Below the pieces are notes generated by a model, which was not told the DNA's origin, made no database searches, and worked only from the letters and a program-made list of their open reading frames with translations. Shown in pieces: positions 37,187 through 46,804 of a stretch of 64,000 bases of DNA (its first letter is position 1; each line of letters starts with the position of its first letter). The stretch is from Bacteroidales bacterium (GTDB lineage Bacteria; Bacteroidota; Bacteroidia; Bacteroidales; F082): NCBI GenBank assembly GCA_017439405.1, contig JAFSJF010000037.1, forward strand, positions 81,023 through 145,022, written 5' to 3'. The position numbers and the translations under genes are program-made.

Positions 37187-37260
37187 GCCTCCTTAGCTCA
37201 GTTGGTTAGAGCATCTGACTGTTAATCAGGGGGTCTCAGGTTCAAGTCCTGAAGGGGGCG
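37187..37260 (+). tRNA. tRNA-Asn (anticodon GTT)
   Basis: 74 nt with a paired acceptor stem (GCCTCCT/AGGGGGC with one G-T pair), D-arm TAGCTCAGTTGGTTAGAG, anticodon GTT at 37221-37223 and T-arm TCAGGTTCAAGTCCTGA. Only CA, not CCA, follows the discriminator, so the 3' CCA is added after transcription. Confidence 0.97.
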
Positions 37261-37292
37261 CAATTTTTATGTTTCATGTTATTAATTTTTTG

Positions 37293-37328
37293 CCAGATAA
37301 TTTCTCCCCGATTTTATCTGGTTTTTTT
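37293..37328 (+). terminator. Intrinsic terminator of tRNA-Asn
   Basis: CCAGATAA (37293-37300) pairs with TTATCTGG (37314-37321), followed by seven Ts. Confidence 0.85.
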
Positions 37329-37410
37329 GTATGGCATAGCCATACGCAAGGCGCATTGGCTTGGTTGGCCGCTTCTTGGCTTTCGCCCCTTTGGGGGTTG
37401 TACATTGTGA

Positions 37411-37450
37411 GCCTATCGGGGTGCTGCCGTAGGTCGCGACCTATGGTTAC
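37411..37450 (-). repeat. Dispersed intergenic repeat, copy 2
   Basis: Reverse complement of the repeat at 12640-12700; contains the perfect palindrome TAGGTCGCGACCTA (37430-37443). Confidence 0.85.
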
Positions 37451-37482
37451 TCAAGTTTGACCCCTTTGGTGTCGGTTGAAAA

Positions 37483-38088
37483 TCAATGGAATAGCGTCTT
37501 GAAAATCAATTTGATGTCACCCCCAAAACTCCAATGCTCCAGATAATCGAGGTTGATTCTGACCTTGTCGGGCCAGATGACGGTGTCGTTGTAGGCCTTC
37601 GGGTCGGCCTGCTGGGCGAGGAGTTGCTCTTCGTTGCGGTATTTGATGCTGGCCGGTCCGGTGATGCCCGGGCGGAGTTGCAGCAGGCGGCGGTCGTCGC
37701 CCTGCAATAGGTCGGCATAGCCTGGCACGTCGGGACGTGGCCCGACGAGGCTCATCTGACCGATGAAGACATTGACCAATTCCGTGAGGCAGTCCACCTT
37801 GCTATGGCGCAACCAATGGCCTATTCGGGTGACGCGTGGGTCGGTGGCAGTGGTGATGCTGTCGCCTTCTGATTGGTGGATCATGGTGCGAAACTTACAG
37901 ATCCTGAAAGGTTTGCCTCCCTTTCCAATGCGTTTTTGCATGAAAAACACAGGCCCTTTCGAATCGATTTTAATGAGGATGGCGATAACCAAAAGGGGCA
38001 AAAACAGCACGACAAGCCCCGCGAGTGCCGCTATACGGTCGAAGCACCATTTGAAGAAGAACCCTATTTTGTGATTATTTTTCGCCAC
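37483..38088 (-). CDS. Polyprenyl-phosphate sugar-1-phosphate transferase
   Basis: About 201 residues from GTG 38088 (13-base overlap with the upstream gene); an ATG at 38124 would add 12 residues and a 50-base overlap. PF02397 monotopic phosphoglycosyl transferase that starts polysaccharide synthesis by moving a sugar phosphate onto undecaprenyl phosphate. One hydrophobic re-entrant segment (RIAALAGLVVLFLPLLVIAI), then KRIGKGGKPFRICKFRTM and MSLVGPRPDVPGYAD. The catalytic Asp-Glu pair (SLDELPQ in PglC/WcaJ) reads KVDCLTE, so the Glu is a Cys and the Pro a Thr. Last gene of the polysaccharide operon. Confidence 0.88.
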   Translation of the reverse strand: MAKNNHKIGFFFKWCFDRIAALAGLVVLFLPLLVIAILIKIDSKGPVFFMQKRIGKGGKPFRICKFRTMIHQSEGDSITTATDPRVTRIGHWLRHSKVDCLTELVNVFIGQMSLVGPRPDVPGYADLLQGDDRRLLQLRPGITGPASIKYRNEEQLLAQQADPKAYNDTVIWPDKVRINLDYLEHWSFGGDIKLIFKTLFH

Positions 38089-38881
38089 GCTGCATGGCCT
38101 CCAAATTGAGAATTGCCTTAACACGCCGCAAAGATATGGTTTTTCTGAATGGGTACAACATATTTACCGCAATCTTCATCCACCATTTGTAATGCACGGC
38201 CAAGCGACAATACGATTTGCGGAAATGGAATTTTTCTTCCAAAAACGGTTGAATGTTAGAATGTTCCGTTATGCTTCGCGTGCCGCTAGTGACATAGCGC
38301 AATCCTTTTTCCTGCAAATAATATTGGTTCATACTATAATAGAAACCATAATAGGGATAACTTGTGCTTTTTCGTTTGTACTTAGGTATGAATGCTATTG
38401 TTTCGTAGCCACATGCCTCTTTCCAAATACGATTGACACAAAACCCCACCAAATCTCCATTGTCTCTGTCAAAAGCACCCCAATAATCATATTGAGACGA
38501 CTCGAATAATGCCATCATCTCATTGAAAACATCAGGATTCATGGCATAATCCATCACTGCATAATCATCGTAAGTCGCTTTCAAAATAGGATAGCCAAGG
38601 TCTTTTGTCAATTGTGCATCAACGAGTTTGAACTCAAAATGCTCCAACGACCTTTTGACTTTCTTTCGGGTGTTGCTCGACAGTTCTTCCAAGCCTCCGA
38701 AGCTGTCTTTGATAAGATTCCAAAAACAAGTTTGGTTTTGACAATCGAAATCATAGGTGTTACGCACCAAAACACCACCCTGCTTAAGGAAAGACATCCA
38801 TTCCTTTTTTTCCAATAAGGTTTCCTCATGTGGAGCCCCATCAAAACGCCAAGCCTTGTGGTATTTGAAATAAGAAGTCAC
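38075..38881 (-). CDS. GNAT/FemAB-like acyltransferase of polysaccharide operon
   Basis: 268 residues from GTG 38881, which shares bases with the manC stop (GTGA), so translation is coupled. No strong family match from motifs, but the layout (SSNTRKKVKRSLEHFEFKLV, then a substrate-contact region and the YYSMNQYYLQEKGLRYVTSGTRS block) resembles GNAT-fold proteins of the FemAB/acetyltransf_6 type that decorate cell-surface sugars or peptides. Base composition is more AT-rich than both neighbours, a sign of separate origin, as is usual for polysaccharide-locus genes. Confidence 0.6.
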   Translation of the reverse strand: MTSYFKYHKAWRFDGAPHEETLLEKKEWMSFLKQGGVLVRNTYDFDCQNQTCFWNLIKDSFGGLEELSSNTRKKVKRSLEHFEFKLVDAQLTKDLGYPILKATYDDYAVMDYAMNPDVFNEMMALFESSQYDYWGAFDRDNGDLVGFCVNRIWKEACGYETIAFIPKYKRKSTSYPYYGFYYSMNQYYLQEKGLRYVTSGTRSITEHSNIQPFLEEKFHFRKSYCRLAVHYKWWMKIAVNMLYPFRKTISLRRVKAILNLEAMQRGEK

Positions 38882-39930
38882 TTCAATCCCTCAATCCAAA
38901 CCTTGATCTGTTGTTCGTCGCGGAGCTTGCAAACCAAGAGCGAATGGTCGCGGTAGGCCACGAGGTAGTCCTCCAAGCCTTCCACCACGGCTTCGGTGCC
39001 CTCCTCTATATTAATAATGGTGTTCTTGTTGCCGACCGAAACCACCTTGCCGCGTTTGGCGTTGCCGTTTTCGTCTTTCTTGGCGTGGGTGAAGAGCGAG
39101 CCCCAGGTGCCGATGTCGCTCCAGCCGAAGTCGGCGGGAATGGTGAAGGTGTCGGGCGACTTCTCCATTACGCCGTAGTCGATGCTGATGTTGGGGCTTT
39201 CCGTGAAATGCGCGTCGATGAAGCTTTGCTCGTCGGGCGTGCCGAAATTATACTTGCCTTTCTCGAACACTTCAACCATTTCGGGCAGGTATTGTTTGAA
39301 GGCCTGCATGATGCCGTCCAAGGTCCAGAGGAAGATGCCGCTGTTCCAGAGGTAGTTGCCTTCACTCACGAATTTTACTGCGGTGTCGTAGTCGGGTTTT
39401 TCCTTGAACATCTCGACTTTCTCTATTCCGCATTCTGCATTCTGCATTCCGCATTGAATGTAGCCATACCCCGTTTCCGGTCGGCTCGGCTTGATGCCGA
39501 TGGTCATCAAGGCCTGTGGGTTTTGGGTCAAAAAGTTGAATCCCAAGCGGATGATGCGCTGGAACTCCGTTTCGTTGGTCACCAAGTGGTCGGCGGGCGT
39601 GACGACGATGTTGGCATCCTTGCAGCGGCTTTGGATGTGGTAGGCCGCGTAGGCGATGCAGGGAGCGGTGTTTCTTCGTGTCGGCTCGCAAAGCACCTGG
39701 TCGGGCTTGAGCATGGGCAGGTGTTCCAAGACCAATTGCTTGTAGGCCTTGTTGGTCACCACGAGGAAGTTCTCGTCGGGGATGACGGGGCTGAAACGCT
39801 CATATGTGCTGCGGATGAAACTTTTTCCAGTGCCGAGAATGTCGAGGAATTGCTTGGGATAGTTGTCCTTGCTGAGAGGCCAAAAGCGGCTACCGATGCC
39901 GCCGGCCATGATGATGCAGTAATTGTCCAT
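38878..39930 (-). CDS. manC: Mannose-1-phosphate guanylyltransferase
   Basis: 350 residues, single nucleotidyltransferase domain without the isomerase half. Makes GDP-mannose from GTP and mannose-1-phosphate. Signature MAGGIGSRFWPLSKDNYPKQF (about 8-28), CEPTRRNTAPCIAYAA, VTPADHLV and FTIPADFGWSDIGTWGSL are all clear. Residues about 160-171 (QCGMQNAECGIE) are encoded by four 7-bp tandem repeats, an insertion between ETGYGYI and VEMFKEKPD, a loop before the sugar-binding EKP motif. 9 nt from the dehydratase gene and overlapping the next gene: operon. Confidence 0.93.
   Translation of the reverse strand: MDNYCIIMAGGIGSRFWPLSKDNYPKQFLDILGTGKSFIRSTYERFSPVIPDENFLVVTNKAYKQLVLEHLPMLKPDQVLCEPTRRNTAPCIAYAAYHIQSRCKDANIVVTPADHLVTNETEFQRIIRLGFNFLTQNPQALMTIGIKPSRPETGYGYIQCGMQNAECGIEKVEMFKEKPDYDTAVKFVSEGNYLWNSGIFLWTLDGIMQAFKQYLPEMVEVFEKGKYNFGTPDEQSFIDAHFTESPNISIDYGVMEKSPDTFTIPADFGWSDIGTWGSLFTHAKKDENGNAKRGKVVSVGNKNTIINIEEGTEAVVEGLEDYLVAYRDHSLLVCKLRDEQQIKVWIEGLK
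39425..39452. repeat. Four tandem 7-bp repeats inside manC
   Basis: On the plus strand ATTCCGC, ATTCTGC, ATTCTGC, ATTCCGC with no interruption. Gain or loss of one unit would shift the manC frame. Confidence 0.92.
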
Positions 39931-39939
39931 AAAGTAAGT

Positions 39940-41853
39940 TTACTTGTCTAACGCCGAAAACACGCTATTATTGCTCTTGAACTCGGGAACAATAATCTTC
40001 ATCTGGGCCACGATCTTCATCGGGTCGCAGGTGTCGAGCTCGGCATGGAGCTTCTCGAGCATGGTGTCCACTTCGTCGGCCTTGTATTTCCTGACCACGG
40101 CATGCATGATTTTCTCGTGGTCGGTCTTGATGGTGTTTTCCTCGTTGGCCAAAACCTCCTCGTAGAGCTTTTCGCCCGGGCGCAGCCCTGTCTCGATGAT
40201 TTCCACGTCGGGGCGGTGGGCCAGTTGGCGCATCTTTTCGGCCAAGTCCCAAATCTTGACTTTCTCGCCCATGTCGAAGACGAAGATGTCGCCGCCTTCG
40301 CCGATGGAGCCGGCCTCAAGCACGAGGCTGCATGCCTCTGGGATGGTCATGAAATAGCGGGTGATTCGCTTGTCGGTGACGGTGATGGGGCCGCCTTTCG
40401 CGATTTGTTTTCGGAACAGCGGCACCACTGAGCCGTTGCTGCCCAACACGTTGCCGAAGCGTGTGGTGATGAACTTGGTTTGCCCTTGGCGGCTCTGGGT
40501 GTAGATCTCGGCGATGCGCTTCGTGGCACCCATGACGTTGGTCGGGTTGACGGCCTTGTCTGTGGAAATCATGACGAACTTCTCCACACCGTATTCCATG
40601 GCCAAGTCGGCCACGAGCTTGGTGCCAAACACATTCACGAAGACGGCCTCGTAGGCGTTCTCCTCCATGAAAGGCACGTGCTTGTAGGCGGCGGCGTGGA
40701 ACACGACTTGCGGGCGGTATTCCTCAAACACTTCACGCATACGTAATGGATCTTTCACGTTGGTGATGACGAAGGCCATGCGGTCGCGCAAGTCCTTGAA
40801 TTCGGGCGCGTTGTTCATCTCGAACTGGAAGTCGTACATCGGCGACTCGGCTTGGTCAAGCATGACGAGCTCGGTGGGGTTGTAATGCATCACCTGGCGG
40901 CAAATCTCGCTGCCTATGGAGCCTGCCGCACCCGTGACGAGGACGACCTTGTCCTTGATTTCGCGGCTTACGTTCTCCTTGCCGAGGGTGATGGGCTTTC
41001 GACCCAGCAGGTCCTCGATCTTGATGTCCTCGATTTGGTTTTCCTTCAGCGTTCCGTCCACCCATTGGCTGAAATTGGGGATGGATTTCACGCTGAGGTT
41101 GAGAGCCAGTCCCTTCTCGATGAGCTCCTTGCGGCGGTCATCGTTGAGGCTTGGGATGGCCAGAATCATGACCTTGATATCGTATTTCCGGATGAAGTCT
41201 TCCGTCAATGCGATGGAAGGCGAGTACACCTTTACGGTGTTGATTTGGATGCCCATGCGGTGCGGGTCGTCGTCGGTGAAGGCTATCACTTTGTATAGCG
41301 ACGCGGTGTCTTGGCTCAGGGTGCGTAGCAGCATGGTTCCGCCGTCGCCAGCGCCGTAAATAAGCGTGTTTAGCCTTGAAGATGAGTTTTTGTAGATTTC
41401 GTTGTACAAACGCCTGATGGTGAGCCTCATGATGACCATCAAGACCATTGTGATGAGGTAATGGTAGATGATGATGGCGTAACGTGGGAAAATACCTGAT
41501 GCCAAACCAGGGTTGAATTGGCTGAGGATCAACTTGCCAATGACAAGAAAAAAAACAGCTCCCGTACATGAATACAGGATCTTGCGCACGTCGTTGAAGC
41601 CCGAATAGCGCAACATCCCATCGTAGGTTTGTGTGATGAGAAATGCGACAAGATAGGTGATGGGGACAATCCAGATACGGCTCCAGTCGAAGCCCGAATC
41701 GGCGATGTCGCGGAAATAAAGCAGCAAAATGGCCACGACATACGCGAAAAGGACTATGACCATGTCGGCAAGGAGAATCCAATAGCGCGGCAAGGTATTG
41801 CTTTTATGTTTTCCAAAAATGAAATTGCAAAAGTTTAACAACATTTTATTCAT
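39940..41853 (-). CDS. Membrane-anchored nucleotide-sugar 4,6-dehydratase (CapD/PglF/FlaA1-like)
   Basis: 637 residues. Four hydrophobic segments at the N-terminus (within about 20-125), a first Rossmann-like region (LIYGAGDGGTMLLRTL, about 160-175) and the catalytic NAD-binding domain with TGAAGSIGSEICRQ (about 305-318). The SDR active-site triad region reads STDKAVNPTNVMGATKR, where the Tyr of YxxxK is replaced by Met, a known feature of PglF-type UDP-GlcNAc 4,6-dehydratases. First gene of a four-gene polysaccharide operon (with manC, acyltransferase-like and sugar-phosphate transferase genes). Product probably a UDP-4-keto-6-deoxy-sugar. Confidence 0.9.
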   Translation of the reverse strand: MNKMLLNFCNFIFGKHKSNTLPRYWILLADMVIVLFAYVVAILLLYFRDIADSGFDWSRIWIVPITYLVAFLITQTYDGMLRYSGFNDVRKILYSCTGAVFFLVIGKLILSQFNPGLASGIFPRYAIIIYHYLITMVLMVIMRLTIRRLYNEIYKNSSSRLNTLIYGAGDGGTMLLRTLSQDTASLYKVIAFTDDDPHRMGIQINTVKVYSPSIALTEDFIRKYDIKVMILAIPSLNDDRRKELIEKGLALNLSVKSIPNFSQWVDGTLKENQIEDIKIEDLLGRKPITLGKENVSREIKDKVVLVTGAAGSIGSEICRQVMHYNPTELVMLDQAESPMYDFQFEMNNAPEFKDLRDRMAFVITNVKDPLRMREVFEEYRPQVVFHAAAYKHVPFMEENAYEAVFVNVFGTKLVADLAMEYGVEKFVMISTDKAVNPTNVMGATKRIAEIYTQSRQGQTKFITTRFGNVLGSNGSVVPLFRKQIAKGGPITVTDKRITRYFMTIPEACSLVLEAGSIGEGGDIFVFDMGEKVKIWDLAEKMRQLAHRPDVEIIETGLRPGEKLYEEVLANEENTIKTDHEKIMHAVVRKYKADEVDTMLEKLHAELDTCDPMKIVAQMKIIVPEFKSNNSVFSALDK

Positions 41854-42242
41854 GGACTCGGATGTTTATGATGCATACTACTCCAACTTATACTTGGTTT
41901 TAAAGTTGCAATATTAGTAATTTTTCCGAGATTCCGGCCTTGTGTTATCGTTTTTTTTTTTTTTGTTTTTAACTTATTGGTTTTTAAGCAATTAGTTGGC
42001 CGTTTTTTTTGTTCTGTAGTATGTTGTTCTGCCACAAGAGCGACTGTAGCCATGCCAACTTTTTCATTGGATTGGTTGTTTGTTGCCTTTTGTGATGGCG
42101 AAAGACGCGAGACAGTTAGACACGAGATGGCGTTTCGGCAAGCTCACGAACTTGGCAATTCAGCTCTGACGGAATGTTTAGTCATGAAAAAAGAAAACCA
42201 CTACAACTTGTTGGTTTTCTTTTCGTTGTAATGGCTTTTCTG
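41854..42242. other. Intergenic region with 14-T tract
   Basis: Contains a run of 14 Ts (41951-41964), a low-complexity T-rich segment upstream of the polysaccharide operon, and the tRNA-Gln terminator at its right end. A weak -7-like box (TAATATTG, minus strand) lies about 45 bases before the dehydratase ATG. No convincing gene. Confidence 0.6.
42184..42222 (-). terminator. Intrinsic terminator of tRNA-Gln
   Basis: AAAGAAAACCA (42190-42200) pairs perfectly with TGGTTTTCTTT (42212-42222); on the minus strand the stem is followed by a T-run. Confidence 0.8.
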
Positions 42243-42313
42243 TTGCCCAACCAGGATTCGAACCTAGACTAACTGATCCAGAGTCAGTTGTGCTGCCATT
42301 ACACCATTGGGCA
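42243..42313 (-). tRNA. tRNA-Gln (anticodon CTG)
   Basis: 71 nt; acceptor TGCCCAA/TTGGGCA, anticodon loop CTCTGGA with CTG as the anticodon (bases 42279-42281 on the plus strand), T-arm with GGTTCGAATCC. The 3' CCA is not encoded. Lies 161 bases downstream of glnS on the same strand, with its own -7 box. Confidence 0.96.
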
Positions 42314-42327
42314 TCGTTTTGCGGCTG

Positions 42328-42335
42328 CAAAAATA
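42328..42335 (-). promoter_or_regulatory. -7 promoter box for tRNA-Gln
   Basis: TATTTTTG on the minus strand, 14 bases before the tRNA 5' end. Confidence 0.65.
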
Positions 42336-42473
42336 CGTTTTTTTTGAATGCTGCAAGAAAAAATGAGCATTTTTTTCAAAAAAATGTGGAGACGGTGTGC
42401 ACTCCGCCTCCACTGAACAATGTTTTCAAGATGATTACGAATTACATTGTCGTTTTTTCTGTCTCCAAACGAT

Positions 42474-44246
<1,773 letters not shown>

Positions 44247-44272
44247 AAGTCGGTTGAATTAGAAATAAATTG

Positions 44273-44280
44273 CAAAAATA
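44273..44280 (-). promoter_or_regulatory. -7 promoter box for glnS
   Basis: TATTTTTG on the minus strand, 26 bases before the ATG. Confidence 0.6.
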
Positions 44281-44345
44281 GTAAAATGTTTGGCTTGGCG
44301 TTGAAAAAAGTGTTTTGTAAGAAGTGACCGGTAGCGCCGTTTCTG

Positions 44346-44798
44346 TCATTCTTTCCGTTTCGTGTCCATCAAAATCGTCACCGGCCCGTCGTTGAGCAGT
44401 TCCACGGCCATCATCGCGCCGAATTCGCCGCTTTGAACGTCACGGCTTGAGACCTCGGCAAGGGTTTTCAGGAACGACTCATAAAGTGGAATGGCCTGCT
44501 CGGGACGGGCGGCACGGATGAAGCTCGGTCGGTTGCCTTTCTTGGTCAGGGCGTGAAGGGTGAACTGACTCACCACGAGAAACGAGCCGCCCACTTGGTT
44601 GATGTCCAAGTTCATGGCATCGTTCTCATCGCTGAAAATGCGGAGCTTGGTGAGCTTCTGGCAAAGCCAGTCCACGTCCTCTTGCGTGTCAGCTTCCTCA
44701 ATGCCGAGCAAAACCAACATTCCCAAGCCGATTTCCGACTTCACCTTGCCGTCAATCGTGACGGATGCGTGCGTAACTCGTTGTGCTACAATGCGCAT
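44346..44798 (-). CDS. dtd: D-aminoacyl-tRNA deacylase
   Basis: 150 residues, the usual DTD length. Hydrolyses D-aminoacyl-tRNA (and Gly-tRNA-Ala) to protect translation. Family motifs: GGSFLVVSQFTLHA (SQFTL, about 75-80) and the NDGPVTILMDT motif (cross-subunit Gly-cisPro, about 136-146). Four nt after holA on the same strand, so co-transcribed with it. Confidence 0.95.
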   Translation of the reverse strand: MRIVAQRVTHASVTIDGKVKSEIGLGMLVLLGIEEADTQEDVDWLCQKLTKLRIFSDENDAMNLDINQVGGSFLVVSQFTLHALTKKGNRPSFIRAARPEQAIPLYESFLKTLAEVSSRDVQSGEFGAMMAVELLNDGPVTILMDTKRKE

Positions 44799-44802
44799 AA
44801 CC

Positions 44803-45804
44803 TTAATGCATTAGTTTGAAAATCATCTCTCTATACAAATCCTTTTCGTTCACCTCGCCGATTTCGTATCCTTTCGACTTCATGTCGAACTCACGGAGGA
44901 TGGAGATATTGCGGATGCAGGCTTGCGGCGGGATGTTGCGGGCAGCGGTCAAGTAGTCCTTTACGAAAAACGGGTTGACGCCGAGCACGCTCGCCAAGTT
45001 GCCCTGCGACTTGTCCTGCGTGCAGTGCAGCTTCAGGATTTTCGCATAATAGCTGTAAAGGTTGATGGCCGTCACCAACAGTGGGTTCTCCTTGGTGTTG
45101 TCGCCGAAATAGTTCACGATGCGGTTGGCTTTCAACACGTCACGACAGCCTAAGGCGTTCTGCAACTCGAAAACGTTGAAATCCTTCGAGATGCCGATGT
45201 TGCGCTCCACGTCGGCATCGTCGATGGCCTTGTTTTTGGGCAAAGAAATCATCAACTTCTTCAATTCGTTGGCGATTTTGTGGAGGTCGGTGCCAAGGTA
45301 GTCGGCCAGCATCTGCATCGCCTTGGGCGTGATGGAATAGCCTTCGCCTTTCAGATAGCCTTGAATCCAACTCGGTATGTTGTTGTCGTATAGTTTCTTC
45401 GACTCGAAGTAAACGCCTTTCTTGTCGAGCTTTTTGGCGAAAGTCTTGCGTTTGTCGAGTTTCTTGTATTTATAGACGAAAACGAGCAGCGTGGTCTCGG
45501 GAATCGTGTCCAGGTATTTCTCAAACTCTTCGAGGTTCTTCACGTCTTGCGCCTCTTTGACGATGACCACCATGCGCTCGCCCATCATCGGGAACGAGCG
45601 GGCGTGGTTGGCGATGGTCTCCACATCCACGTCGCGGCCATAGAGCACGATTTGGTTGAAGGCACGGTCGGCCTCGTCTAAGGCTCCGTTCTCGATGGTG
45701 TCGGCAATCATGTCGATGAAATACGGTTCTTCGCCCGTCAGGAAATAGACCGGCGCGAACTGCTTCTTGTGGATCTCGGCAAGGATTTGGTCGTAGGTTT
45801 TCAT
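44803..45804 (-). CDS. holA: DNA polymerase III subunit delta
   Basis: 333 residues from ATG 45804 (an in-frame GTG at 45822 would add six residues encoded in a repeat-rich spacer). Delta opens the sliding clamp in the clamp loader. The HolA fold is evident: PVYFLTGEEPYFIDMIADTI (about 17-36), then LLVFVYKYKKLDKRKTFAK, the second domain with LGTDLHKIANELKKLMISL, and a C-terminal helical collar. Upstream of dtd in a two-gene unit; downstream of a repeat-rich spacer after amn. Confidence 0.92.
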   Translation of the reverse strand: MKTYDQILAEIHKKQFAPVYFLTGEEPYFIDMIADTIENGALDEADRAFNQIVLYGRDVDVETIANHARSFPMMGERMVVIVKEAQDVKNLEEFEKYLDTIPETTLLVFVYKYKKLDKRKTFAKKLDKKGVYFESKKLYDNNIPSWIQGYLKGEGYSITPKAMQMLADYLGTDLHKIANELKKLMISLPKNKAIDDADVERNIGISKDFNVFELQNALGCRDVLKANRIVNYFGDNTKENPLLVTAINLYSYYAKILKLHCTQDKSQGNLASVLGVNPFFVKDYLTAARNIPPQACIRNISILREFDMKSKGYEIGEVNEKDLYREMIFKLMH

Positions 45805-45823
45805 GGCTGTTAAATTTGACACG

Positions 45824-45892
45824 GGACACGGGACTGCGGGACACGGGACAGGTTCTGTCGAAGGACTCGCGTCCCGCGTCTCGAAGTCTCGC
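45824..45892. repeat. GC-rich direct/inverted repeat in holA-amn spacer
   Basis: ACACGGGAC units occur four times (45829-45850 region), followed by GTCCCGCGTCTCG and GTCTCGCGTC, which are near-inverted copies. Untranslated spacer between two minus-strand genes. Confidence 0.7.
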
Positions 45893-45893
45893 G

Positions 45894-46664
45894 TCAGAAT
45901 TTCAGGTGCTTGACGGTGATACCATTATTAATAAGCTGCCTAAGCGAGTCGATGCCGATGCGCAGGTGTTCGCCCACGAAGTTCTTGCTGACTTGCTTGT
46001 CGCTTTCCTCCGTCTTGACGCCTTCGGGTACCATCGGGTTGTCAGATACGAGCAGCAAGGCTCCCGTCGGGATTTCGTTGTGGAAGCCCACTGAAAAGAT
46101 GGTTGCGGTCTCCATATCGACGCCCATGCAGCGGATTTTGCGCAGGTAGTCCTTGAACTCCTCGTCGTGTTCCCACACGCGGCGGTTGGTGGTATAGACT
46201 GTACCCGTCCAATAGTCACGACCATAATCGCGGATGGTGGTGGAGATGGCTTTTTCGAGGCTGAAGGCCGGCAGGGCAGGCACTTCGGGCGGGAAGTAGT
46301 CGTTTGAGGTACCCTCGCCCCTGATGGCTGCGATGGGCAGAATCAAGTCGCCCACCTTGTTTTTCTTTTTGACTCCGCCGCATTTGCCGAGAAACAAGAC
46401 GGCCTTGGGCTTCACGGCACTCAGCAGGTCCATGATGGTGGCGGCGTTGGCGCTGCCCATGCTAAAATTGATGATGGTGATTTCGCCGTCGGTGGCGCAG
46501 GGCATCGAGCGGTCGCGCCCGACGACTTCCACGCCCTGCCATTCGGCGAAGCGATCCACGTAATTCTGGAAGTTGGTCAGCAGGATGTATTTCCCGAACT
46601 GGTCCAACGGCAAGCCCGTGTAGCGCGGCAGCCAGTTTTCCACTATTTCTTGCTTGGTTTTCAT
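45894..46664 (-). CDS. amn: AMP nucleosidase
   Basis: 256 residues, the short form of AMP nucleosidase found in Bacteroidota, made only of the nucleoside phosphorylase-like catalytic domain (E. coli Amn is 484). Splits AMP to adenine and ribose 5-phosphate. Motifs: NFSMGSANAATIMDLL, VLFLGKCGGVKKKNKVGDLILPIAAIRGEGTS split over about 85-120, CMGVDMETATIF (purine-ring contact) and LLVSDNPMVPEGVKT (catalytic Asp). Works upstream of ade, which would consume the adenine. Promoter divergent from phoH. Confidence 0.93.
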   Translation of the reverse strand: MKTKQEIVENWLPRYTGLPLDQFGKYILLTNFQNYVDRFAEWQGVEVVGRDRSMPCATDGEITIINFSMGSANAATIMDLLSAVKPKAVLFLGKCGGVKKKNKVGDLILPIAAIRGEGTSNDYFPPEVPALPAFSLEKAISTTIRDYGRDYWTGTVYTTNRRVWEHDEEFKDYLRKIRCMGVDMETATIFSVGFHNEIPTGALLLVSDNPMVPEGVKTEESDKQVSKNFVGEHLRIGIDSLRQLINNGITVKHLKF

Positions 46665-46683
46665 TTGCTTTCGAATAATTGTG

Positions 46684-46691
46684 CAAAAATA
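46684..46691 (-). promoter_or_regulatory. -7 promoter box for amn
   Basis: TATTTTTG on the minus strand, 19 bases before the ATG. Confidence 0.6.
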
Positions 46692-46779
46692 AGCATTTTT
46701 CTTTTGGATGGGAGAATCGGGTTTGGGGAAAAAATGCGCGTTGCGTTTTCACCACGCAGTGGCTAACGAAAAATAGTCT

Positions 46780-46787
46780 ATCTTTGC
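46780..46787 (+). promoter_or_regulatory. -7 promoter box for phoH
   Basis: TATCTTTG, 17 bases before the ATG at 46805. Confidence 0.65.
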
Positions 46788-46804
46788 ACCGTTATTTCTT
46801 ACAT

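Noticed and set aside
37331-37343. ATGGC-ATA-GCCAT palindrome after tRNA-Asn as an attachment site
   Set aside because: No integrase, no direct repeat of the tRNA 3' end and no foreign-looking segment follow; it sits within ordinary repeat-rich spacer.
41977-42231. Plus-strand 84-codon open frame beside tRNA-Gln
   Set aside because: Runs through the T-rich tract and the tRNA terminator hairpin; no promoter or homology.
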